DNA of 64,000 bases from Puffinus mauretanicus (taxonomy: Eukaryota; Chordata; Aves; Procellariiformes; Procellariidae): NCBI GenBank assembly GCA_023333565.1, contig JAJKFH010001865.1, forward strand, positions 4,340,001-4,404,000, given 5' to 3'. Under the pieces are notes generated by a model. That model did no database searches. It saw only the letters and a list, made by a program, of their open reading frames with translations, and was not told the origin of the DNA. Below, in pieces: positions 1 through 12,546 of the stretch (positions are counted from its first letter, which is position 1; each line of letters starts with the position of its first letter). The position numbers and the translations under genes are program-made.

Positions 1-3000
1 CTCCTTTTAACTCCTGCATGTGTTTTTGTGCCAAGACTGCTATAAAAGCCTGAGCTAGACTCTGTTTAGAAAATGTGCAATTGACAGAATACTTTGCCAA
101 ATTCTCACTGGCCATTTCTAGAAAGGAAAGCTCCCATTGATTTTGAGTTCTAAATCTTTTCCACTTTGGGTTGCATGGAAACACTTGAAAGATGCATTAA
201 AGGACAGACACAATGAAAATAAAATGAGTGGCACATACAGAAAAGTCACATCTAATTAATGGAGATCACCCAAAACTTAGTCCTGCCCTGAAATCCATAG
301 AAGAAATAGCTGTATTCTGGTTTTAACATCTAGCTTAAAAGGCATTTGATAATTTGAACAATCTCCAAAATTTCCAGATTTGGTAATATTCACATGTAAG
401 ACATTTGTCAGGCAAGTACTTCTGAGCTGTGAACAGTAGCTCTGGAATCTCCAGACTTGCTGAAATAGATTTAAAAAAACCTAGGCAGCGAGTCAGACTT
501 CCTACATCAATCTAAACTTGTTTAACGAAGACCAGAGGGAAGAAATACAGAGGAAATTCTGAGTAAATGGAGTCAACATTTATCAGCGTCTATCTTGGCT
601 GCACAAGAAAGGAGACAAACTTGACACAGAACAAACAAAAAAAGCCCCCGTGGATTTCCATCTAATCCATCGCATTAAACCCACACAGACAACTGGGTAC
701 AGTACTCTGCTTGCCACTGCGTGAAGGTTTTCCACAGCAGAACTAAATGCCGAAGAATTGTAGTACAAACAGAAGGTCATAGAGCTAAGGAAATTACTCT
801 TAAAATAACAGCTTTAGAAACATTAAATAGATTACCACAGTGAAGAAACAGTATGCCAGTAAAGGCATATTGGCACTCAAGTCACCTCAGAGGAGGCTAC
901 TTCAGTCGTATGACAGAGAGCCTGAAGGGCTGTAACAGGAGTTGAAAATTTAGTTTTCTCTAGCCGCTACAGTGTATGGTTTATCAGGAAGACAGTAATA
1001 ACAGAAAATATCCTGGGTTTTTTCACTACATATGGAATTTCTGAGACAACAGGGTGAGTCTGAGTAAAGGTGCTTGTTTTTAGGGGCTGTGCTCCTTTTT
1101 TTCCTTTTTTTTCTTTCTCTTTCAGGAGCTATAAATGCCTTTTTTCAGAGAAAAAGCGTGGTGTGATAAGAAATCTTTTGCAAAGCCTTTCTGTTTCTGA
1201 AGAACTCGTGTACTTTGTGATTCTGTGGGAAGGAATGTATTTAAGGTCCTGAGGGATTTAGGGCTAGGCTCTGTGGAGAGAATGTTAAATTGTGAGCCTG
1301 GCTCCTAGAAGAGATCGTCTGTACCCTGTGAGTGTTTCTCAGCTGTGTCTCAACAGGATTCACCGGAAGTGAAGCACTGATGACAAGCACAGCAAGCTCC
1401 TGTCCAGGGAAAGCCTCAGCCTAGAAAATGAGTAGAGCAATTGAACTCAGTGAGCCTGCAGGATATTTGGTGATAGCAGGAGCAATATGATGCAGACTGA
1501 TGTGATAGTCTGCTTGTTGGGGCAAACAGGTAACTGGCTTTTAGAGTCTGGAAAAGACTATATTATGAGTTGTCTGTAGGGTGCAAAGGCAGGGGGTCTT
1601 GTTTCCAGCTATATGGACAGGCCTTTTGAGAAATGCTAGAGAGGAACTGACTCTTGTGGTAAAACGGGTAACAGTGACACAGGGAGGTTCTGCAGTCAAA
1701 TTTAGGCTGTGATGTAGAAAACCAGAAAGCAGAACCTCCATACATCATTTTCTGAAATGTGCTTAATACTACATGCAGTGCCAGTCAGACTTGCAGAGCT
1801 AGCTTCAATATCCCACTGGGAAAATGACATCAGAAGGAAAGCTGGAAAGTCATCGGGGAAGTGGCCACGTAAAATGTGAGAGGTTATAGCAAGTGCATGC
1901 CACACCGTGCCTAAGGATCCTAGTCCTCAATTGCTTCATCTGAGGACCTGCCCAAAGTCTTCCTCACAACAGAAACCAATATGCCAGAAGCTGACAGACT
2001 TTGATTTTTTCCTTTGCTGTGGGGTCAGGACTCTATAGGATGTGATCCACCATCTACAAATTGGGCTGTAGCCAGAGTTGTACCATTGTGTTTCCTTCAT
2101 AAGCTTATAAAGAGAGACTCCTAAACTCTTACTTTAAGAAGATGAAGGCCACAGAGTTGTTCCTTTATAGCTCTTCCAAGTAAGTTCACCTCTTTTCATT
2201 GCTGTGAAATGGGTATTTATTATCAAACCAACATAACGCTGTTAAGAGACCTAAAATTACTCTGTAACATTAGTTACTACTTACAGAACATGAAATGCAA
2301 TAGGTTTACGACATCTGCAATCCACCAGTTAGATTCATTGTATAATTCATTGTATAACTCATACAGGAGGCAATAATACATATAGATAAAAGTGATGCTA
2401 AGGGTAAAGAGAATCAGATATTCCTTTCTTTACTGCATATGCTGCAGTCTTGTTTACAGGTATGAGAGCTAGCTTCAGTGCTGAATGCAGCAGTGGGTTA
2501 ATTACAATTTGATGCAAACCATTCACTTTTGCCAGTACAGATACAAGTGTCCAGCCTTGGTGACTGTTCTTTTATTTGTGGTAAGGTCAGGTTATTTTGT
2601 TTGCTGCATTGTTTTTCCTTGTGTTTTAATATAAAACTAGTTTTAATAGCAAAACTGTCCCTAAACCCCTGCTCTCAAGATTACTTCCAATTCTTAACAG
2701 AATAAATCAATGATGTCTTCATAAAAGACATTGATACTAAACCTAACCGATACTTAAAAAGCAACAACAAATATTTAGTCAAGACTACAGTGTGTATGTG
2801 TGGGAGGGAGGGAAGCAGTTGCTGCTGTAGTATTAGAGCTACATATAGCTAGGCTACAACTTTCAACCTTGCTGTGCTTTGACTGTGTCCTCTGTTTGGC
2901 AGGGGAGGACCAACTCAAAAGGTGATTGTGAGGTTATAATCTAATAATGTTAGTATTTGTTCTTTTATTTATTGTAGGGATGAGTAACATAAAGGGGAAA

Positions 3001-6000
3001 AAAAAAAAAGATCCATGGGCAAATCAACACTGCCTCCAGCCCAAATTCTAATAGGTTTCACTGAACAAAGTACAGGAACGCACGTAGAGCAAGGAAAATA
3101 GAACAAGATATCACTGCTCATTTGGTTAACTGTGACTTGGAGGGGGAGGAATAAAAGATGGTATCATGTAGATAAAGGCAGTCATGGTGTATTTGGATAA
3201 GGTACAGGTGTTGGTACATAGACAGCCTACCTGAATGCTGACATTATTGTGGCTGAGTCTCTGATATCACAACCATAATGTTCTTTATATAACTACATGT
3301 ACAAAAATTGCACCTTAACTGTATTAAACTCATTAAGTAACTTAGAAAGGATTTCATTGAAGTTCAGTTTGGTCTTACTAGCTCCAACCCTGTGGCAACC
3401 AGGCTAAACCTGGGCAACTCAGCAGAGAATCAACCCTGCTATTTCTAGTTTCCTCACCAGTACATACTGTTCAGGTTTTACTACTAATCTGGGTTTCCTC
3501 ACTGTCTTCACCCTGAATATTGAATCACAATCCATAAAACCAAATTTTATGTGTTTAAGTCATTTTTTTTTAAATGCCTATTTTAGCTCTTACCACTTTC
3601 CAATATTAAAAAAAATTACAAAGTAGAATGATATACTTTTAAAGGAAAACTGTACAATATTGCTTTTAGACATCAAAATAAGCCTATGTAACTATTAAAA
3701 ATCCAACCATAAATTATGTTCTGAAGAAATTGCAAGACATCTCCCTCTCCTCCCTCCAGCATGCCCTGAAGAGCATTAACTCTACTCTCTTAGACCCAGA
3801 ACCTGATCTAATTCCTGGGGAGGGGGGAATCTTTGGAAATAAGAACATTTTGCATCCCAGAATTTTGACAACCAGAGGGGGAATGCTTCTTTTTTTCTCT
3901 TGATTCTGACTGTCCTCCCACCACCTATTTCACAAGAAAGGAAGAAAGATTATTCTTTGCCTGTTTTTGTTGTTGTTGTTTTTTAAACGGCTAAAAGTGT
4001 TTGCAAGAAGGAACCAGGAAAAATAAATAACTATAGAGCTACTGCCACCTACAGTCTTGCTGAAAAAATGCCAGCTTCAGGAAAAATACAAACGTACTAA
4101 TGACTGGGTCTTAAATGTCCACCCAGAGAACACTACAATATAATGCAAATAATTTAAAGTACATTTAGAATTCACCTAAGGATTCAGAAATGCCTTTCTG
4201 AAGGAGATCAGGTCCTATTTGCCTAGCCTTCATTATGTGATAGTTGATTTTTCTTGCATATACTAATGATTGACACCCTAAAAAATCCTCACTTTCTTTT
4301 CCCCACATTATACAGTGAACCACTTTAATAGATACTAGATGTAAAGAGGAATGAGTTGATACCACAGTGATGAAAGCTGTTGCACCAGCTGAGCAGAGAT
4401 GAGAGGTGCATCCCGAGGAGCGGGAAGGTCCCAAAATGCTTGCAAAAGGATCATGGTCAGCGCTACAGTAGCAGTCTCTGGCCTTCCTGACACTGGGAAA
4501 CAGAAAGTTGAAGCAAGAGAAGAAGAAAAGTTGAACCAGAAGTAGAGTCCTAACAGATCATGCAAATAAAAACTGCAAAGAGTGGGAATTTAAAGCTGTA
4601 CTCTTTGTCAAGTCCCTTGTTATTGCCAGTAAAGAACAGGTTTGGTTTTTTGGTTTTTTTTTTTATCTCCCGCTGCCCCATTATTTTCTAGTGGATGTCA
4701 GCCAGTTTTCAAAGGATTTAGTCTCAAAAAGTCAGGAAATAGCATGGTTTTTGAGAAACTGTCATTCACCTTTAAGGAGAAGAAGATACTGAAAACCACT
4801 CAGACCAGCTGCATGATCTATTTCCCCCCTCACACCTTTAACCAGCCAATGTGGTGAAGATGTGTTCAGTGGTGGTGTTTGTATCCTTCTGTTCTGAAAT
4901 TAATACAGGCAATTGGACCTATGTTTCATTGGTAATCTGACACCAAACTTAACTTTTTGTAAAGCCTTTTTATTAAACATGTATTTAGCAGCCTGTTTTT
5001 TTCAGGCTTTAGGCTACAGTAATAGTATGTTTAACTCCACTTGATGGCGATATATAGAAAGTGTGGGCTAATTTCATATTAATTATTCTATTAATTATTT
5101 CTATTAGCTTCAGCTGTTTTAAAAGTTTGTTGTCAGACTATAGCCTTCTTTTCAGTGACTTAAAAATAGTAATCAATCAAATCCAACTCTGACGGTCCTA
5201 ATTAGTCGTTTAGGCTTGAATTTGTGACTGGGCTTGGACAATTATTGCTTGTATACCTGTGTTCTTTACAAAATGAAGGCCTTACACATAATCAGTGCAT
5301 ACAAATTGGAAATCAAAGGTAAACCAACAGGACAATGTGTACACTCTCCTGGCAGCAGCTGCTGTTGCCATCATCTAGGAACACACGCTGCAGGTTTGTG
5401 ACTGACTGTAGGTGGAAGAAATTCAAGCCATGAACAATTCTGGCATTGATAGGTGAGGCATTTATGGCACTGAAGTGTCTTATAGCTCTGGATTTGGTAG
5501 GAAGTTATACACTTAGAAAACTGAATATTAGCTGGGAATTTGGGATGCTTCAGGAATGGATTCAACCCACGTCCTATATTCTCCTTTTATGACAATGAAA
5601 TAATTGTTGAGGTTATATATACAAACACAAGGATGATTCTGTGTGGCTAATGTGCTACAAAAGGATTTGGACAGCAGGGGTTCAGCTCCTAACTCTGCGA
5701 TAGTCTGTGTGACCTGGAGTATGCAGGCCAAGGCCAATAAAAGAGCTTAGACGCATAGCTCCTATTGGAGTTTAATGAATGTTAGACACTTGAATTTCAT
5801 TGCAGATTTGTCTCTTAATCTGTTTGTGGGCAATTATTTAATCTGAAATAAGGATGGTATTTCTCTCCCATGCTGCAGTTTTGCCTCTTTTATTTGTGTA
5901 AGCTCTTCATTAAGGACTGTTTTTCACCAATATGTAGAGAGACCAGTAGTATCCTAGTCTCAATGGACAGTAAGATAATTCACAACAATCTGTAGGAGTA

Positions 6001-8602
6001 GTGATAATAACCACACCCAGCCACAGAAGAAAGTTAAGAGCTTTCTGTTCTATGCTTGAAACATATTTATTTCACTGACAAGGAGTGGAGGGAGAACTAG
6101 ATGACATGCTTTTCCCAGAAAGCAACGGTTTCTTGTTACAAACCTGTTGTAGTTTTTGATGGTGTCTTAAGTGTCTAAGTTCTCTCATGTCTCTATCAAA
6201 TGGTAAATGATTTGTGGAAGACAATGAAACTGGGAATGCTTTTTGAATTCTTACGACTGCAAATGAAAGGAAAATAATTTCAGGAGCTTGGATTTTGTGT
6301 TTTTGTACTGTAAATAAGTCACTCAGGACATTTTACTGCATCAGTTCTATCTAAAAGATCACGGTGGGATGTCTTGCTCTTATTGAAACACTTATTTTTT
6401 GCTGAGTGAAAAGTTGAAGAGAATAGGTCCCACAGAAAGCTTAAATCTCAGTTAAGTATCATTTTGTTGGAAAAACATTCATTTAAACACTGCTTATTTT
6501 TAATGGTGTCTTCAGTGATGGAAAGCTTCTGAGATCGGTGGCAAGGCAGAGAGTATGACTGGTTCCCGTAGCAATCTCATAGACCCTGCATCACAGAGAC
6601 CTGTATCTGACAATGCCACATTGCTTACATTTCTCTTTAGGTCCTTAGGGTGTCCTTTGAGTGGCAGTAGTTCCTGCCAAAATTGACAAATAAAATATAA
6701 TTTAATGACCTCATATTTTAACGTTCCAGAAGAGGAGTCAAATAGAGTCAGACTTTTAATATCATTGCATTTTATATTTTTCATTAGGCATACACTGTAA
6801 ATGGATGCAAACTAAAAAAAACATTTGTTCTACTTGTTGAGTTCTGCTTTCATATGAGATGCATTTGTGAATTTAAGGCATGTTGTTTCTGTCGTTTGTA
6901 TGATATCAGAAAGATGCACACTAAAGGGAAAAAAGCTCAGCATTCAAATGTGGTGTCCAGGGAGCAAAAAATAAAGCTAGAAAAAACACATCCAAATGGT
7001 AGCAAATTTTTCAAATATAATATCTACTTAACTAGACAGTGAGTGAAGACGAGTACATTACTTTACTTACATCCACTTCTCATATATGTCAGTAAGCATG
7101 TACTAAGGACTTAGGGAAATGCATGATTAATTTAATGTGAAACTGCTTACATCAACCATAGCATTCTTCAGCATTTAGTTTTGGTAATTAGGTAACGAAG
7201 CCACAGTTTGACCATTATTAAAATTATTATTTTAAAGTATGATTTTTTTTTATCTGATTGGAGAAATTCATTATAAGAGGTATCTTCATCTGGCCTCATG
7301 TAATTACTCTCTAGCAATTTAGTGATTTCTTCACTTCTCTCCAGGAAGTGTTTTATTTTTAAAAACAAAGGCTTCAGAGACTCAGCTGGAAATGGAACCT
7401 TTATTCAATGACCTCCAATTAGCATGTGTGAGGCAGTAGCAGCCAACTGTACCAGCTCGTGGAGGTTATTTTCCCTCAGATGTGTAAGAAAAAAGCATGC
7501 TCTGAGCCTTCCAGATTTGCAGCAACTGAGTAGAAACCATTGAGTCATTCCACTGTTTGTCTGGTCTGCACCGATTACATGGTTTAAAGGGACAAGCATC
7601 CTAGTATATACTGGTCATCTTAATGGCACTCTGATCTTAGCTGGTTTCTCTAAAGGCTATTGAAAGCAAACTAAGACAATTCATTGCCCATTTTTGTTTG
7701 GATTCGGAACTTAGCCTTACCATAAACCTGTGAATGAGAGCCAGTGCATGGTGAGCTTTGCTGAGCCGAGTTCTGAACCCAGCCTGCTGGAGCTGTTCCT
7801 TGGGAATGTGGTGTGCTGCCCTTCCTTTGGAACGCCTTAAGAAGGAAGGAAGGGCTATGTGTTTCAGGTAGTACTATAAAATACCTGGAAATGGCACTTA
7901 CCACAGCTTCCTAGCAAATGTCTCATGCTCGGACCTCCGTTGTGTCTAATTTTAATGTATTGTAATAGATTAAAGGCTGGTAACTTTTTGCAGAACAGAA
8001 GAGTATACGTTAATCCCCTCCCCAGATCTACATCATAAAGAGGATTCAGTTTTAGTCCTTCAGCCTAGGTGAGCTACTTAGGGAAGAAAGTATGAGATGC
8101 TTCCCTCTTCAGCTATGCCTCCAAAACGACATTTAATCTATAGCAGTGTAACTTGTTATAGCTTCACCATGATTAGTCAAGTTGACTGAGATCAACTGGG
8201 GAAGTGGTCAAGAATCTTCTCTCTATGGCAAAGTTTTATGCTGACAACTGGGCTAATGCATGATCCTTGATGAATAATTCATGCGAAAAATGGCCAGAAT
8301 ACTTAAACCAGTGCAGGGCTGCAGGCTTACATTGAGGGGTTCCTGGATTTTCTTCATGTCCAGTTTTAGGAGGTAAATGGCAGAATATAACTACTATAAG
8401 TTTGATAGAACAGGAGCTTTGTACTTTTTAAGAAACTTTAGAAATGTTGGATCAAATTTTACTGGATATAGCAATCTTCCAGAAGGGACCTTGCTTTCAT
8501 GTAGGAGATTCATGGCAGTCCACAGGCTTTTCTCTGTGAGAAATTTTCTTATGTGTTCAGAAAACATGTGATAGAAGTCTTTCCATCTGGGGCAGGTGAT
8601 TT
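1..8602. other. Upstream intergenic DNA, no gene recognised
   Basis: This is AT-rich single-copy-looking sequence in which all open frames are short and unlike known proteins. Minor repeats are a 12-bp tandem duplication at about 2334-2361 (ATTCATTGTATA twice), a G-rich run near 2801-2814 and a short GTT repeat near 3968. By mammalian synteny NFKB1 would lie beyond this side, but no exon of it was recognised. Confidence 0.6.
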
Positions 8603-9693
8603 AGAATCATAGAATGGTTTGGGTTGGAAGGGACCTTAAAGATTATCTAGTTCCAACCCCGCTGCCATGGTCAGGGACACCTTCCACTAGACCAGGTTGC
8701 TCAAAGCCTCGTCCAACCTGGCCTTGAACACTTCCAGGGATGGGGCATCCACAATTTCTCTGGGCAACCTGTTCCAGTGCCTCACCACCCTCATAGTGAA
8801 GAATTTCTTCCTTCTATCTAATCTTTCAGTTTAAAGCCATTACCCCTTTTCCTATCACTACATGCCCTTGTAAAAAGTCCCTCTCCAGCTTTCTTGTAGG
8901 CCCCCTTCAGGTACTGGAAGGCTGCTATAAGGTCTCCCCAGAGCCTTCTCTTCTCCAGGCTGAACAACCCCAACTCTCTCAGCCTGTCCTCATAAGGGAG
9001 GTGCTCCAGCCCTCTGATCATCCTCGTGGCCCTCCTCTGGACTCACTCCAACAGGTCCATGTCCTTCTTATGCTGGGGGCCCCAGAACTGAACGCAGTAC
9101 TCCAGGTGGGGTCTCACGAGAGTGGAGTAGAGGGGGAGAATCACCTCCCTCAACCTGCTGGCCACGCTTCTTTTGATGCAGCCCAGGATACAGTTGGCTT
9201 TCTGGGCTGCGAGCGCACATTGCCAGGTCATGTTGAGCTTTTCATCAACCAACACCCCCAAGTCCTTCTCCTCAGGGCTGTTCTCAATCCATTCTCTGCC
9301 CAGCCTGTATTTGTGCTTGGGATTGCCCCGACCCATGTGCAGGACTTTGCACTTGGCCTTGTTGAACTTCATGAGGTTCGCACAGGCCCACCTTTCAAGC
9401 CTGTCAAGGTCCCTCTGGATGGCATCCCTTCCCTCCAGCGTGTTGACTGCACCACACAAGTTGGTGTCTTGGCAAACTTGCTGAGGGTGCACTCGATCCC
9501 ACTGTCCCATGTTGCTTACAAAGATATTAAACAGTGCCAGTCCCAATACCAACGCCCGAGGAATGCCACTCGTCATTGGTCTCTACTTGGACATGGAGCT
9601 GTTGACTGCAACTCTTTGAGTGTGACCATCCAGCCAATTCCTTATGCACCGACTGGTCCATCCGTCAAATCCATGTCTCTCCAATTTAGAGAA
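8603..9693 (-). mobile_element. CR1 LINE fragment, 5'-truncated, defective
   Basis: The left end reads AGAATCATAGAATGG, the complement of a CR1 3' terminus, so the element lies on the minus strand. Internal sequence encodes the C-terminal half of the CR1 reverse transcriptase: 9576-9043 (motifs such as IQRDLDRLERWA, EEKDLGVLVDEKLNM, VILPLYSTLVRPHLEYCVQFWGP) and then 9021-8818 ([23 protein letters not shown]). A TGA separates the two segments, a frameshift falls in the catalytic Asp-Asp region near 9465-9475, and another disruption ends the frame at 8818. About 1.1 kb remains of a 4-5 kb element, so it cannot move by itself. The right end meets an A-rich tract at about 9694-9724. An overlapping + strand open frame at 9001-9750 is its antisense shadow. 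Confidence 0.95.
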
Positions 9694-9724
9694 AATTTAA
9701 AAAAAAAAAAAAAATTTAAAAAAA
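9694..9724 (+). repeat. A-rich tract at the 5' edge of the CR1 copy
   Basis: This is a nearly pure A tract interrupted by TTT triplets, directly adjoining the truncated end of the CR1 fragment. It may be a separate small insertion or slippage at the integration junction. Confidence 0.6.
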
Positions 9725-12146
9725 GTAAGTCAAACACATCCCAAAAGTAAAAAAATCACACCGGGACATCAGCTTATATCTCATTTATTTTATTTCCAGG
9801 GTAGGGGTAAAGCCAAACACTTGAAGCATTCACTCACTGCCTGCAAGTTTTCACAGTAGTATGTATTATCTGAAAACACTTCTGTAATGTTACAATTCCA
9901 AGCTGAATACTAGAAAGTGAAGAAGTAGTGGTACTACGTTGCTGCTGGCATTATCTCTTGACAAGACTGTTAGCACAATGCTTGGGAATAGGGATTCTCT
10001 CTGAACTTACTTAAGTCATCTGGATGTATCCTAACTGACTGGCTGCAAGTGCTCGTATTTCTTAGGATCGTGTCTCTGACATACAAAAAAGACGTATTGT
10101 AAGAGTTCCTGTGGTATTGTAGACTGATACAGAACTTGTTGGAAGTTAGCGTTTGGCACAAATAAAGTAAACAGAAACTGGTGCTGATTTATTTTCACAG
10201 GCTGTCCGTAAACTGCAGTAGCTCCCGTTGCTACTTTATGAGCAGCTCGGCTCTCTACATAGCAGTAGGCTGTTTGGGAGCAAGATAAAGAGCTGGGCAG
10301 GGTACTGCTGCAGTTATCTCATCATGCCTTCATATCAGTCAGAGCCCTCTGTGCCTGCTCACAACTGCTGCTAGTCCTTCTAAACACTGAGAAGACAGAA
10401 TCTGGAGTTTGTATGGGATGACTTAGGCAAGCATGTGCTGATATTAGTGGGTTTCTGTGTGTTTGTCCTGCATTTATATTGCAAGGGCAGCTACCATCCA
10501 TGACTCAAATGTGATTTTTTGGGGGTAGGAACTGGCCTTGCTCTGTCCAGCTTCTAGTACAATGGGATCCTAATCTGGGGTTTACATATTACTATCAGAG
10601 GACAGCGTGGTACAGCAATATTCTAAGTAAGACAAATCCAGCCACAAAGTAAAAAATAGAATATGTATCATCAGTGATGTTGAAAACAGGGCATTTTTAG
10701 GGGTGAAGTGACTAGTTGAACTGTTGTGATGCAGCCACATGCTGGTCAATGCTCCCTATCTTGATTATAAACTGTACTTTTAATATCACTGCACTTACCG
10801 TGACTTCTATTATTCTTGCATTTCAAGCCTGGTGCAGCCATACCTGTGTTGAACATATAACTATGGAAAAAAACCAACACATTAAGAGCAACAGAACTGC
10901 AAGAAACACCACCTTTCTATCTTTAGCTAACCTAATTATTTTTAGCAAACTTCTTCCATGCTGACATGAAAGTTTTATAGGAAGTTTGTGTTGGGGAAAT
11001 GCATGCTATTGTTTTAATGCAAATCTAATTACTCTGTGGGACATCTTGCATGCTTAGCAAGTCCTTGTCCAAGGATGTTTGCCTCAGCTCTTTAGCAGCT
11101 CTAACTTTTGGGAGTTATTCAGAGAAACTGCTACTGCTGCTTGAGTTAGAAGGCTTCCTGATGCAAAACTGCCATTCAGGCTCTATAATTGAGCCCTGAT
11201 TTGAACGAAAATTGATGACAGCAAGTAATAAAACTGTAGGCCCCCATAAAGAGTGCAAAAATGGTTAGAGTCTCTGGCAAGTGTCAAAGGAAGTCAGAGG
11301 TGATGCCAGCAGAGGCCGGTTAGAAAAGGTAACAGGTACCAATTCTGCCTCCTCCTAGTTCTACAAAAAATATTTGCTGAGTGTTATGCATGTCCAAATA
11401 CTGTTTCATATGCTGCAAATTATTTGTGCCAATGGGTTATATAATTATTTGGCCACATACAGCACTGCAAGATGCGTATTAATAACTGTATTGGTTATTG
11501 CATATGGAAAGCTGATTAGAAAGAGCAAGCACAGTTGGCAGTGCTAAAGTGCACGTGCTATGTTTGTACCATCCTTTGCAGCTGCATGGTACCTTTCAGA
11601 ATTATTTAATTTCTTGTAGTTGGTAAAAGGAAAAAAATGTGATGCATGCTGGTATGAGTTCAGGAAGGTAAAGCACTTCAAGTCAGTGAAACAGTGGTAA
11701 AACTAAGATAAGCTAAGAGCTCTCTCAGCAGAAAGGATAATTATCTAAAGTATTTCCCATGTCCTAAGTATGTTCCTTGCTTCCAGAAATTATCTGGAAG
11801 TTTCTTTGTCCTGAAGTTTGCTAAGATCTCCAACTCAGTAAAAGCACTTGTGGATATGCTAGGTGCCCTGAGGAACAGGATTGACATAAGGTAGTGGTAA
11901 GCATGCTTTTGAGTGGTCTGTTTAACACCTAACACATCTCAGAACGCATCATGTTACCAAAATTAAAACATTAATCTTTAACATTGTTTTTATAACATTA
12001 GATCTAATTTTAAGGACAATCAACATTTTTGATACTGAATTTTCAGCATGACTTAGGTACTAGGATAATACTTTCTCTGCAATATCTATTCAAGAATCTC
12101 AGACAAATAAATTCTGAACTGCATAATGACCATCAAAGTTTGGTGG

Positions 12147-12161
12147 TTTTTTTTTTTTTTT
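12147..12161 (+). repeat. Homopolymer T15
   Basis: This is an uninterrupted run of 15 T in upstream intergenic DNA. Confidence 0.9.
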
Positions 12162-12469
12162 GTAACATGACTGAATTAAAGAACCAAAATAAGTACCCAG
12201 ATATGGAGCATGTGTTCTGCAGCTATCTCTGCTTAATTGGTTTATAAAGATAGGAAGCTTGAAGAATTTTGAAAATTTGCTCATGTGGAGACTAATTTAG
12301 TTGAAGTGAAGACCTTTCATGCTTTTAGATAGAATAGTTTCTTGAAAACTTTTGTGAACAGCAAGTGAACATTTCATGTACAGAAAAAAGATGAAATTAA
12401 ATATCCATGGTTGGTTAGATTCAATTATACTGTGCTTCCTAAGAAGCAGAAAGTAACACTGGCAGTATT

Positions 12470-12498
12470 AAAAAAAAAAAACAAAAACAAAAAAAAAA
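12470..12498 (+). repeat. A-rich simple repeat
   Basis: Runs of A are interrupted by two single C bases. It may be the tail of an old retroposed sequence, but no source element is visible to its left. Confidence 0.8.
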
Positions 12499-12516
12499 GG
12501 AGTAAAGATATGTTGT

Positions 12517-12546
12517 CTCTTGGAATTCTTGCAAGAATTCCCAGAG
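12517..12546. repeat. Near-perfect 30-bp palindrome without spacer
   Basis: The central 20 bases (12522-12541) are a perfect palindrome, GGAATTCTTGCAAGAATTCC. The arms extend to 15 bases each with a single mismatch at 12521/12542. Two EcoRI-type GAATTC units flank a TTGCAA core. It lies in upstream intergenic DNA, 18 bases after an A-rich tract. Confidence 0.85.

Noticed and set aside
1..8602. Exons of NFKB1 expected by mammalian synteny
   Set aside because: No Rel-homology or ankyrin coding segment was found on either strand; the gene probably starts outside the window.
9001..9750. A 249-codon open frame on the + strand
   Set aside because: It is antisense to the CR1 reverse-transcriptase region and resembles no protein; the minus-strand frame explains the sequence.
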